DNA of 64,000 nt. Origin: Caproiciproducens sp. NJN-50 (GTDB lineage Bacteria > Bacillota > Clostridia > Oscillospirales > Acutalibacteraceae). Position 1 is the first letter of the stretch; each line of letters begins with the position of its first letter. Positions 25,466 through 32,349 of the stretch are shown in pieces. The stretch lies in assembly GCF_004103755.1 (NCBI RefSeq), contig NZ_CP035283.1, forward strand, positions 2,914,001 to 2,978,000. Direction: 5' to 3'. The position numbers were made by a program, and so were the translations under genes. The notes under the pieces were generated by a model. The model was not told the DNA's origin. It ran no database searches and saw only the letters and a program-made list of their open reading frames with translations.

Positions 25466-26596
25466 CTATCCTAAAAAGTTCTTTGCAAGCGACAGAATAA
25501 TGCCGCCCGCAACCACCGAACCGATCTGCCCCGCCACATTCGCGCCGATCGCGTGCATCAGCAGGTGGTTCTGGTTATCCTCCTGCAAACCCATTTTCTG
25601 AATCACGCGCGCCGACATCGGGAATGCGGAAATTCCTGCCGCGCCGACCATCGGGTTGAATTTCCTTCCCTCCGGAAGAAAGAGATTCAGAAATTTTGCA
25701 AACAAAACTCCGCCGGCGGAGTCGAATACAAAGGCAACCAGGCCGAGCGCCATAACCGCCAGCGTGTTCCAGCGCACGAACACGTCCGCTCGCATCTGGA
25801 ACGCGATCGTGATGCCGAGAAAAATCGTGATCAGGTTCGCCAACGGTCCCTGCGCGGCCTTCGAGAGGCTTTCGAGCCTTCCGCATTCCCGGATCAGATT
25901 GCCGAACATCAAAAGGCCGACCAGCGCGACGGAATCGGGGGCGATCAGCCCGGCGATCATCGTAACGATGATCGGAAACAGGATTCTCGTCGTCTTTGAG
26001 ACGGAATCCGGCCGGTAGGGCATCCGGATCTGCCGCTCCTTCCGGGTCGTGACCAGCCGGATGGCAAACGGCTGGATCAGCGGGACCAGCGCCATGTAGG
26101 AATAGGCCGCGACGGCAATGGCCCCTTTGTAATCGCTGTCCAGCACCTGGGAAACCAGGATGGACGTCGGCCCGTCCGCCGCGCCGATCACGCCGACCGA
26201 CATGGCGTCCCTGAGCGGAAAGCCGAGCAGCACCGCCGCCGTGACGGTAAAAAAGATGCCGAACTGCGCGGCGGCGCCGAACAGGATCATCCGCGGGTTC
26301 GACAGCAGGGGCCCGAAATCGATCATGGCGCCGATGCCGACGAAGAGCAGCAGCGGCATGGCCTCCGAAGCGGCGATCCCCTTGTTGAACAGCCACTCGA
26401 TGATCCCGTTGTCCCCCAGGACGCCCGAATAGGGCAGATTGACCAGAATGGCGCCGAAACCCATCGGCAGAAGCAGCGAAGGTTCAAAATCCTTTTTAAC
26501 GGCCAGCCAGATCAGCAGCCCGCCGACAGCCCACATGACAACCATCTGCGGGGTAATGCCGAAGACCCCCTTCAGCAAAAAGTCGAATTGACTCAA
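25466..26596 (-). CDS. oadB: sodium-ion-translocating decarboxylase beta subunit
   Basis: About 376 residues, very hydrophobic (roughly nine spans). Family motifs are present: LLPMGFGAILVNLP near the start, GVIGAADGPTSILVSQVL, and GGVLFAKFLNLF / NPMVGAAGISAFPMSARV shortened here. The beta subunit couples decarboxylation of carboxybiotin to export of sodium. No alpha (carboxyltransferase) or biotin carrier subunit is in the window. The start is uncertain: the promoter at 26665-26693 puts the transcript start near 26,658, and AAAGGAG favours TTG at 26596 over GTG at 26608. Confidence 0.9.
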   Translation of the reverse strand: MSQFDFLLKGVFGITPQMVVMWAVGGLLIWLAVKKDFEPSLLLPMGFGAILVNLPYSGVLGDNGIIEWLFNKGIAASEAMPLLLFVGIGAMIDFGPLLSNPRMILFGAAAQFGIFFTVTAAVLLGFPLRDAMSVGVIGAADGPTSILVSQVLDSDYKGAIAVAAYSYMALVPLIQPFAIRLVTTRKERQIRMPYRPDSVSKTTRILFPIIVTMIAGLIAPDSVALVGLLMFGNLIRECGRLESLSKAAQGPLANLITIFLGITIAFQMRADVFVRWNTLAVMALGLVAFVFDSAGGVLFAKFLNLFLPEGRKFNPMVGAAGISAFPMSARVIQKMGLQEDNQNHLLMHAIGANVAGQIGSVVAGGIILSLAKNFLG

Positions 26597-26664
26597 CAGC
26601 TTTGACACTCCTTTGTTTTCAGCAGCCCCGGCAAACGGAACAGAGTATTTGGCCACATGCAGTT

Positions 26665-26693
26665 ATTATAGCGGAAACTCCGCGCCTTTTCAA
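26665..26693 (-). promoter_or_regulatory. promoter of oadB
   Basis: On the minus strand TTGAAA (26688-26693) and TATAAT (26665-26670) are separated by 17 bases, an excellent housekeeping match. It rules out the upstream in-frame GTG near 26,656 as the oadB start. Confidence 0.75.
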
Positions 26694-26722
26694 GAAAAAA
26701 GCGGCCGCACCCGCCCTCAACG

Positions 26723-26756
26723 CAAAAAAAATCCGCCATGCTTCCGCACGGCGGAT
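26723..26756 (-). terminator. terminator after acpP
   Basis: On the minus strand ATCCGCC (26750-26756 arm) pairs with GGCGGAT (26731-26737 arm), followed by a run of T. It lies 17 bases past the acpP stop. Confidence 0.85.
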
Positions 26757-26773
26757 CGAAGGACCAGTCCTGT

Positions 26774-27001
26774 TCAGACGTGATCTTCAATGTATTTTAC
26801 CAGTTCTCCGACCGTCTTGATGTTTTCGACTTCTTCGTCGGGAATCTCGATCTCAAACTCATCCTCAATCGACATCAGAAGATCGACGACATCCAGAGAG
26901 TCCGCCCCAAGATCATCGGCAATATTCGTATCTGCAGTAATCGTGTCCTCCTCAACGTCAAACTGCTCGCTTAAAATCGCCTTAACCTTCTCAAAAACCA
27001 T
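26774..27001 (-). CDS. acpP: acyl carrier protein
   Basis: 75 residues, strongly acidic. The phosphopantetheine attachment serine is in the motif GADSLDVVDL at about residue 35. ACP carries the growing chain in fatty acid synthesis. It stands alone here, with its own promoter and terminator, and not in a fab/plsX cluster. ATG at 27001 after AAGGAGG. Confidence 0.97.
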   Translation of the reverse strand: MVFEKVKAILSEQFDVEEDTITADTNIADDLGADSLDVVDLLMSIEDEFEIEIPDEEVENIKTVGELVKYIEDHV

Positions 27002-27134
27002 GTTATATCCTCCTTAGATCTTAAAAATCACTCGTGTGCAACCAAAAATCCCAGTGTGGACAAAGGAATCCCGACTGTGCTACAATTGCACGGGTGATGG
27101 GACCCGAAATCCCGGGTTCCGAATGCCTATCCAC

Positions 27135-27163
27135 ATATTATTAGCAATGCTCCGCTTTGTCAA
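27135..27163 (-). promoter_or_regulatory. promoter of acpP
   Basis: On the minus strand TTGACA (27158-27163) and TAATAT (27135-27140) are separated by 17 bases. The approximately 127-base leader holds an imperfect hairpin, GGAACCC with GGGTCCC (27116-27122 and 27099-27105 approximately), of unknown role. Confidence 0.6.
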
Positions 27164-27191
27164 TATTTTTTTTCGCCGGAGGTTGTTTGAT

Positions 27192-28043
27192 TTGAAAATT
27201 TTAAAATTCGCTGTCATCGGGCACCCGATCGGACATACGATGTCCCCGTTCATTCAATCCCGGCTTTTCTCTCTCTCAGGAGTAAATGCGCAGTACGGTT
27301 CGATGGACGTCGCGCCGGAATCGCTGAAAGAGTTTCTCTCCCGCCGGGACGGCTGGGACGGATTCAACTTCACTATCCCCCACAAACGCGCCATTATACC
27401 CTTGCTGGACTCATTGGACCGAAAAGCGCAAATGACCGGCTCGGTCAACACCGTGAAGATCGAAAACGGAAGGCTCGCCGGTTTTACGACGGACGGGGAC
27501 GGATTCCGTCTGTCCCTGCAGGCGGCCGGAGTCCCGCTGAAAGGCCGGACGGTGATACTCGGCGCGGGCGGAGCCGCGCGCGCCATAGCCTTTGAGGCCG
27601 CGCTCGCCGGCTGCGGGGTAACCGTCGCGGCGAGAGAGCACTCTTTCCCCGCGGCGGCGAAGCTTTGCGGCGATCTGAACCGGAAAATCCCGGGCGCCGG
27701 CGTCCGGGCGTGCCGGATCGGCGAAGTCGAAGGGACCATGGACCTGCTGGTCAACGCGACGCCGGCGGGCATGTATCCGGACGTGAAGTCCTGCGCGGCG
27801 GATGAAAATCTGGTCCGGCGGGCCGGCTGCGTGTTTGACGCGGTTTACAATCCTCAGGAAACCCTGCTGATCCGGCTCGCGAAAAAAAGCGGCATCCCGG
27901 CAGTCGGCGGCATGGCCATGCTGGTATGGCAGGCAGCGGCGGCGCAGACCGTCTGGACCGGCGCGGGATTCCCTGTGAGCGAAATCGACCGTCTGTGCAG
28001 CGACGCCATCCTTGAAATGAAGAAAAAATTCGGGAACGCATGA
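27192..28043 (+). CDS. aroE: shikimate dehydrogenase
   Basis: 283 residues. AroE reduces dehydroshikimate to shikimate with NADPH. It has the substrate motif HTMSPFIQS, the catalytic Lys in IPHKRAI, GAGGAARA in the nucleotide-binding fold, and NATPAGM. The best start is TTG at 27192, 9 bases after GGAGG; the longer open frame to 27036 runs through the acpP promoter and is rejected. It is the first gene of the aromatic cluster and stops 14 bases before the promoter of the next unit. Confidence 0.95.
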   Translation: MKILKFAVIGHPIGHTMSPFIQSRLFSLSGVNAQYGSMDVAPESLKEFLSRRDGWDGFNFTIPHKRAIIPLLDSLDRKAQMTGSVNTVKIENGRLAGFTTDGDGFRLSLQAAGVPLKGRTVILGAGGAARAIAFEAALAGCGVTVAAREHSFPAAAKLCGDLNRKIPGAGVRACRIGEVEGTMDLLVNATPAGMYPDVKSCAADENLVRRAGCVFDAVYNPQETLLIRLAKKSGIPAVGGMAMLVWQAAAAQTVWTGAGFPVSEIDRLCSDAILEMKKKFGNA

Positions 28044-28056
28044 ATTAAAAAAAGAC

Positions 28057-28085
28057 TTGACACTCTCCAAGAGTTGTATTATGAT
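28057..28085 (+). promoter_or_regulatory. promoter of leader peptide 1 and the fused shikimate kinase
   Basis: TTGACA (28057-28062) and TATGAT (28080-28085) are separated by 17 bases. It begins 14 bases after the aroE stop, so the shikimate kinase gene has its own promoter. The leader ahead of the gene is about 300 bases. Confidence 0.8.
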
Positions 28086-28116
28086 ACAGAAAAGATTCGG
28101 AGAAGGGAGTTTCAAC

Positions 28117-28245
28117 ATGAAGTTTCCGTTCAGTGTGCGATTTATGTTTTACGGATACCCCCGCTATTATTTCGCGGATGGGTTTACTTTCGCATACCCG
28201 GAAACTGACTGTGAGCTTTCTCGTGCCGGCAGGCGAAGGCCGTAA
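28117..28245 (+). CDS. aromatic-rich leader peptide 1, 42 residues
   Basis: The ORF has AGAAGGGAG 7 bases before its ATG. It encodes MKFPFSVRFMFYGYPRYYFA and more; 7 Phe and 5 Tyr fall within the first 27 residues. The last part, DCELSRAGRRRP, has no aromatics. It ends at TAA, 43 bases before the terminator hairpin. The related ORF at 30994 keeps the frame and the stop position, and two Phe codons here are Tyr codons there. I infer a leader peptide for ribosome-mediated attenuation sensing Phe/Tyr-tRNA supply. Expression has not been shown. Confidence 0.7.
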   Translation: MKFPFSVRFMFYGYPRYYFADGFTFAYPETDCELSRAGRRRP

Positions 28246-28288
28246 TGGAATTTTATTTTCGGTCTTTCCCCTGACATTAAAGATGCAT

Positions 28289-28322
28289 CGGCGGAGCTGG
28301 CAGCAGCCCCGCCGTTTTTTTT
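28289..28322 (+). terminator. attenuator terminator ahead of the fused shikimate kinase
   Basis: CGGCGG pairs with CCGCCG, and after one A-C mismatch GCTG pairs with CAGC; eight T follow directly (28315-28322). It lies between the leader peptide and the coding gene, so it can only be a conditional terminator. A second conserved hairpin (TCCGGGC / GCCCTCCGGA) follows. Confidence 0.8.
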
Positions 28323-28390
28323 ATGCATCCGGGCTTTTGCCCTCCGGACGGCGTCAGGCGCAGCCCCGTCAGAATCAGGGAGGAACTGTA

Positions 28391-29164
28391 ATGATTATCG
28401 TACTGAAACCCGGCTGTACACAGCAGCAGATCAGCGATTTCTGCGCATCCCTTCGCGGGGAATACGGCGTCGGGATCAACACCTGGTCCGGCACCCAGAG
28501 TACCATGCTCGGTCTGATCGGGGACGATTCCGCGATCGACATCGACTCTGTCGCGGCACAGGAGCTTGTGGAAAGCGTCAAACGCGTGCAGGAAATCACC
28601 CGTTTTTACGAAGAAACTGCTTTCGAGATAAAGAAAAGGCTAGGAAATATCGTTCTGTGCGGATTCATGGGCAGCGGAAAGACTACGATCGGCGGCTTGC
28701 TGGCCGGCCGGACCGGCCGGACCTTTATCGATATGGACCAGTGGATCGAACAGAGAGAAGGCTGCACGGTCCCTGAAATTTTCGCCAGATACGGAGAAAG
28801 CCGCTTCCGCCGTCTGGAGCGCGAGGCCTCCCGCGAGCTTTCGCTTCGGACCGGGATCATCATCGCCACAGGCGGCGGGACGATCATCAACCCGGACAAC
28901 GCCTGGGAGCTGAGATCCGGCGGAACCATCATTATGCTCGACGCGTCCCTTCATTCGGTGCGGACGCGGCTGCAGGGCGACCTCACCCGGCCGCTGCTGC
29001 GGAAGAAGGACGGCGGGCGGGCAATGGAACAGCTATACCAGGAGCGCCTGCCCGTCTACCGCGGACGGTCTGAGCTGATCGTCCCGGCGGACGGGTCGCC
29101 GGAGCAAACGGCGGATCTGGTCCTCAAAGCCCTTCAGCCCAATTCCGAATCCCAGCCTGCGTGA
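28391..29164 (+). CDS. aroK: shikimate kinase with N-terminal DAHP-synthase-type ferredoxin-like domain
   Basis: 257 residues in two parts. Residues 1-68 match the first 68 residues of the DAHP synthase at 31265 at 58 of 68 positions; this is the FL regulatory domain that binds aromatic amino acids in Thermotoga DAHP synthase. A 17-residue linker follows. Residues about 86-250 are a complete shikimate kinase: Walker A GFMGSGKTT (91-99), DMDQWIE, FRRLE, ATGGGT and RPLL, with a YRGRSELIV lid region. It would phosphorylate shikimate with ATP. The fusion suggests direct feedback control of the kinase. GGAGG is 7 bases before the ATG. The end overlaps the converging GGDEF gene by 41 bases. Confidence 0.92.
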   Translation: MIIVLKPGCTQQQISDFCASLRGEYGVGINTWSGTQSTMLGLIGDDSAIDIDSVAAQELVESVKRVQEITRFYEETAFEIKKRLGNIVLCGFMGSGKTTIGGLLAGRTGRTFIDMDQWIEQREGCTVPEIFARYGESRFRRLEREASRELSLRTGIIIATGGGTIINPDNAWELRSGGTIIMLDASLHSVRTRLQGDLTRPLLRKKDGGRAMEQLYQERLPVYRGRSELIVPADGSPEQTADLVLKALQPNSESQPA

Positions 29165-30833
29165 TTTGATCGATTTCCCTCGTATAAATACGAAACGAAT
29201 TTTTACCGCTGTTTTTTGCCGCATACATGGCGGCATCCGCTTTTCGGAACAACTCCTCATAGGAGGATCCGTCATGCGGATAAAAGGAGATCCCAACGCT
29301 GCCCGAGAGGCCGCAGCAGCCGGAAGCCCGGCTGGCGCGGAACGCGTCCCCGATGCTTTCCGCTTTCTTTACGGCCAGCTCCACCGACAGGATCCTTCTC
29401 AGGAATACCACGAATTCGTCCCCGCCGACGCGGGCGACAACGTCCTTCTCGCGGAACAGCCGTTTGATGCGGGAGGCCGTCTCGACAATCATCTCGTCGC
29501 CTTTCAGATGGCCCAGACGGTCGTTGATCTTCTTAAAATTGTCGATGTCGATGACAAAGAGCGCATGGCGCTCGCCCTTCCCGCTTTGCGCGATGATCCG
29601 GTTGATTCTTTCCGTTGCGGTCACCCGGTTGAACAGCCCGGTCAGCAGGTCGTGCTCCGCCTGCCGCCTCAAAGCGATCGATTCCCTTTTGCGGCGGTCG
29701 ATGTTTGAAATAACGACGATCAGGCGCGTTGCCTCCCCCTGGTCGTCGAAAAACGCCGTGGGATGCACATTGCACCAGATATAACCCCCGCCGGCCTCGC
29801 GGAATCGGAACTCGCCGTCTTCCATCGGTTTCCCCCGCAGCAGACGGAGGGTCCTGTCCAACAACAGCCTGCGGTCCTGGCCGTAAATGACGGAGCTTTT
29901 CTCAAGATATTCCAAAAGGTTCCCGCACTGCGGGAATCCGGTCCCGAACTTCGCCGTAAATGTGGGCGAATAGTAAATCTTCCCGGTTTTCAGGTTGAAA
30001 TCCAGGATCGGGTCCGCGGCGTGTTCCAAAAGCATGCGGTAACGCTCTTCCGTGACTGCGAGCTCCTCCTGCGTCTTCTGGGCTTCCGTAATGTTCATTA
30101 AAACGCTGTACAGCCAGATATTGCCGTTGCAGTCCTCCTGCAGCCTGGTTTTGTCCAGAATCCAGATCAGGCTTCCGCCCTTCCCCGCGATGCGGTAGGT
30201 GATCTCCGCCGCGCCGTCCTGCTTTCTGCGTCCAACCGCCCTGCGAAGCAGAAGGCCGCGGTCCTTTTCACAGACCATGCGGATAAACCGATCGTCAAAT
30301 TGAGAGGCGATCTCCCCCCTGCCAAATCCGGTCATCCGGCAGAAGCCTTCGCTGACAAAATTCAGCGTCAGGAACTCGTCGTTCCGGCAGCAAAGCACTC
30401 CGCAGGGGACGTTGGCGGTCAGGGCCTCCAGCTCCCGCGCCTGTTCCAGCCTCAGCCTGCGGGAACGCCTGCTCAGAGTGATGTCTTCCACCACCCCGCA
30501 GAAATATTCGTCCCCCCCGGGTCCTTTTTGCAGCCTGACCCGGTAGGAAGCCCAGATGTGGTGCCCGTCCTTTTTGATCAGCCGGAGCTCCGGTTTCGCA
30601 TATCCTTTTTCCGCAATTTCTTCCTCAAGGCGCTCCCAGTCGACCGGGGGGCTGTTGCGCAGCACCGGCGCCGGACCTCCGTCCAGCAGCGCCGTGACCT
30701 CGCCGTTCGCGAAGCCCAGCGTTTTGTAAAAGGAACCGCTCGCATAGAGAATCGAAAGTCTTCTGTCTTTCCGGCAGCACAACAAGCTGCAGCCAAGGCC
30801 TTCGATCAGTTCTTCCAGATTCAAGCTCTCCAT
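29124..30833 (-). CDS. diguanylate cyclase with three PAS-type domains
   Basis: 569 residues, no membrane span, so a cytoplasmic sensor. Three PAS-like domains fill about residues 1-400 (ends such as YFCGVVEDITLSRR, WLYSVLMNITEAQK and LIVVISNIDRRKRE). A GGDEF domain covers about 405-560, with the active motif GGDEF intact. REKD lies five residues before it, matching the RxxD product-inhibition site. It should make cyclic di-GMP. ATG at 30833 is 8 bases after AAGGAA; an open frame extends to 30995 but through the promoter. It lies in reverse inside the aromatic cluster and converges on the shikimate kinase gene. Confidence 0.9.
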   Translation of the reverse strand: MESLNLEELIEGLGCSLLCCRKDRRLSILYASGSFYKTLGFANGEVTALLDGGPAPVLRNSPPVDWERLEEEIAEKGYAKPELRLIKKDGHHIWASYRVRLQKGPGGDEYFCGVVEDITLSRRSRRLRLEQARELEALTANVPCGVLCCRNDEFLTLNFVSEGFCRMTGFGRGEIASQFDDRFIRMVCEKDRGLLLRRAVGRRKQDGAAEITYRIAGKGGSLIWILDKTRLQEDCNGNIWLYSVLMNITEAQKTQEELAVTEERYRMLLEHAADPILDFNLKTGKIYYSPTFTAKFGTGFPQCGNLLEYLEKSSVIYGQDRRLLLDRTLRLLRGKPMEDGEFRFREAGGGYIWCNVHPTAFFDDQGEATRLIVVISNIDRRKRESIALRRQAEHDLLTGLFNRVTATERINRIIAQSGKGERHALFVIDIDNFKKINDRLGHLKGDEMIVETASRIKRLFREKDVVARVGGDEFVVFLRRILSVELAVKKAESIGDAFRASRASGCCGLSGSVGISFYPHDGSSYEELFRKADAAMYAAKNSGKNSFRIYTREIDQITQAGIRNWAEGL

Positions 30834-30879
30834 TGCGCTGCTTCCTTCCGGAGAATTTCCAAATTGTGGTAATAAATAC

Positions 30880-30908
30880 ATTCTATCAACACCGGGAAGA
30901 GAATGCAA
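30880..30908 (-). promoter_or_regulatory. promoter of the diguanylate cyclase gene
   Basis: On the minus strand TTGCAT (30903-30908) and TAGAAT (30880-30885) are separated by 17 bases. It diverges from leader 2. I could not find an equally good plus-strand promoter for leader 2; weak candidates lie between 30,905 and 30,950. Confidence 0.6.
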
Positions 30909-30993
30909 GTACCGCCCGCATATTTCCATAAATATCTTTATCGAACCGGTCCCGCGCCTTTGGGACGCCGGACACGGAGAAAGGAATCCCCTC

Positions 30994-31125
30994 ATGAGGC
31001 TTTTTTCGTTCAGTGAGCGATTTATATTCTACGGATACCCCCGCCATCCTTTCGCGGACGGGTATATTTACGCATACCCGAAAACCGACTGTAAGCTTTC
31101 CCGTGCCGGCAGGCGCAGGCCGTAG
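30994..31125 (+). CDS. aromatic-rich leader peptide 2, 43 residues
   Basis: GAAAGGA lies 8 bases before the ATG. The peptide reads MRLFSFSERFIFYGYPRHPF and on, with 5 Phe and 5 Tyr in the first 28 residues, then DCKLSRAGRRRP. Compared with leader 1 the frame and the stop are kept. Several differences are synonymous (TTT/TTC, GAT/GAC, ACT/ACC, TCT/TCC, CGA/CGC), and two exchange Phe for Tyr. It ends at TAG, 35 bases before the terminator. Proposed role: attenuation of the DAHP synthase operon by Phe/Tyr supply. Confidence 0.7.
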   Translation: MRLFSFSERFIFYGYPRHPFADGYIYAYPKTDCKLSRAGRRRP

Positions 31126-31160
31126 CAACATTTCGGCCTTTGTCCTGACATGAAACGCAA

Positions 31161-31192
31161 CGGCGGAGCTGGCAGCAGCTCCGCCGTTTTTT
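31161..31192 (+). terminator. attenuator terminator ahead of DAHP synthase
   Basis: A perfect 11-base-pair hairpin, CGGCGGAGCTG (31161-31171) with CAGCTCCGCCG (31176-31186), has a GCAG loop and is followed by six T. It sits between leader peptide 2 and the enzyme gene. A shorter upstream hairpin, AGGCCG with CGGCCT around the leader stop codon, is also kept in copy 1 with a G-U pair. Confidence 0.85.
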
Positions 31193-31264
31193 ACGCGTCC
31201 GGGCCCTTTTGCCCGCCAGACGGAACCAGGTGCCGCCCCGCCCTTTAACATAGGAGGAACTGTG

Positions 31265-32290
31265 ATGATCATTGTACTGAAACCCGGCTGCACGCGGCAG
31301 CAGATCAACGATTTCTGCGCATTCCTGAGAGAGGAATACGGCGTCAGGGTCAACACCTGGGTCGGCACCCAGAGCACCGTGCTCGGCCTGATCGGGGACA
31401 CCTCCGCGATCGACATCGATTCCATCGCGGCGCAGGAGCTTGTGGAGAGCGTGAAACGCGTGCAGGAACCGTACAAAAAGGCGAATCGGAAATTCCACCC
31501 GGACGACACGGTGGTGACCCTGCCGGACGGGCGGAAAATCGGCGGCGGCGGACTCGCGCTGATCGCCGGCCCGTGCTCGGTGGAAAGCCGGGAGCAGATC
31601 TGCGGCATCGCGCGGCAGGTCAAAGCGGCGGGAGCCGGTTTTTTGCGGGGAGGCGCGTTCAAGCCCCGGACATCGCCGTATTCGTTCCAGGGCCTGAAGG
31701 CCGAGGGGCTTGAGCTTCTGCGGGAGGCGAAAAAAGAAACCGGCCTGCCGATCGTCACCGAGCTGATGAGCGAAAGGCACATCGACCTGTTTCTGGAAAG
31801 CGGCGTGAACATCATCCAGGTCGGCGCGCGGAACATGCAGAATTTCGAACTGCTCAAAGCGCTGGGCAAAATCCGCAAGCCGATCCTGCTCAAACGGGGC
31901 CTGTCGAACACGGTCGAGGAACTGCTGATGAGCGCCGAGTATATCATGGCCGGCGGGAACAGCCAGGTCATCCTCTGCGAGCGCGGCATCCGCACGTTCG
32001 AGCCTTACACGCGCAACACGCTGGACATCTCCGCCATCCCGATCCTGAAGCGCTTCTCCCACCTTCCCGTCGTCGCGGACCCGAGCCACGCCTCCGGCCA
32101 CTCCTGGCTGGTGGAACCCCTCGCGCTGGCCGCCGTGGCCGCCGGAGCGGACGGCCTGATCATCGAGGTCCACAACAACCCCGCCAAGGCCCTTTCCGAC
32201 GGGGCGCAGTCCCTGACGCCCGGCCAGTTTGAACGGACTGCCTCCCTCCTGAGGATGGAAGCGCAGGCTTTCGGAAGACGGTTGGACTAA
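31265..32290 (+). CDS. aroF: 3-deoxy-7-phosphoheptulonate (DAHP) synthase with FL regulatory domain
   Basis: 341 residues of the Thermotoga/Bacillus-like type (class I beta, with the KDO8P-synthase relatives). It condenses PEP and erythrose 4-phosphate, the first step of the aromatic pathway. Residues 1-68 are the ferredoxin-like domain that mediates tyrosine inhibition in the Thermotoga maritima enzyme. The barrel has AGPCSVESREQI, KPRTSPYSFQG, QIGARN-like QVGARNMQNF, LLKRG and DPSHASGH. GTG at 31262 and ATG at 31265 are adjacent; ATG has the better spacing (7 bases) from GGAGG. First enzyme of the aroF-tyrA-aroB-aroA-aroC-pheA run. Confidence 0.96.
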   Translation: MIIVLKPGCTRQQINDFCAFLREEYGVRVNTWVGTQSTVLGLIGDTSAIDIDSIAAQELVESVKRVQEPYKKANRKFHPDDTVVTLPDGRKIGGGGLALIAGPCSVESREQICGIARQVKAAGAGFLRGGAFKPRTSPYSFQGLKAEGLELLREAKKETGLPIVTELMSERHIDLFLESGVNIIQVGARNMQNFELLKALGKIRKPILLKRGLSNTVEELLMSAEYIMAGGNSQVILCERGIRTFEPYTRNTLDISAIPILKRFSHLPVVADPSHASGHSWLVEPLALAAVAAGADGLIIEVHNNPAKALSDGAQSLTPGQFERTASLLRMEAQAFGRRLD

Positions 32291-32349
32291 CGGATGCGTT
32301 TCTGATATACTATGTGAAAATTTATCCGTGCAGAAGGAGGCGTTTCCAA

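Larger units (their letters stand above)
28096..28592 (+). repeat. copy 1 of a duplicated leader-plus-FL-domain module
   Basis: This stretch and 30974-31468 are recognisably the same from the leader-peptide ribosome binding site to the end of the FL domain codons (GTGCAGGAA). Order in both: leader ORF, terminator hairpin, second hairpin, AGGAGGAACTG ribosome binding site, FL domain. The promoter is not part of the conserved block. After the shared end the copies lead into different enzymes. Positions are approximate. Confidence 0.85.
30974..31468 (+). repeat. copy 2 of the duplicated leader-plus-FL-domain module
   Basis: Partner of 28096-28592. The FL domain is in its usual place here, at the N-terminus of DAHP synthase, so this copy is probably the original. 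The two copies differ at many single bases but have the same element order and nearly the same length. Confidence 0.85.

Noticed and set aside
27036..27191. A longer aroE start
   Set aside because: The frame before 27192 crosses the acpP promoter and reads as non-homologous sequence; GGAGG sits just before the TTG at 27192.
28117..28390. A riboswitch or T-box ahead of the fused shikimate kinase
   Set aside because: No T-box sequence or known aptamer was recognised. Conservation of frame, stop and aromatic codons between two copies favours a leader peptide, although an RNA element cannot be excluded.
30940..30975. A separate terminator just before leader 2 (GTCCC/GGGAC stem)
   Set aside because: No T-tract follows, and the stem overlaps the region where the leader 2 promoter or transcript start should be.
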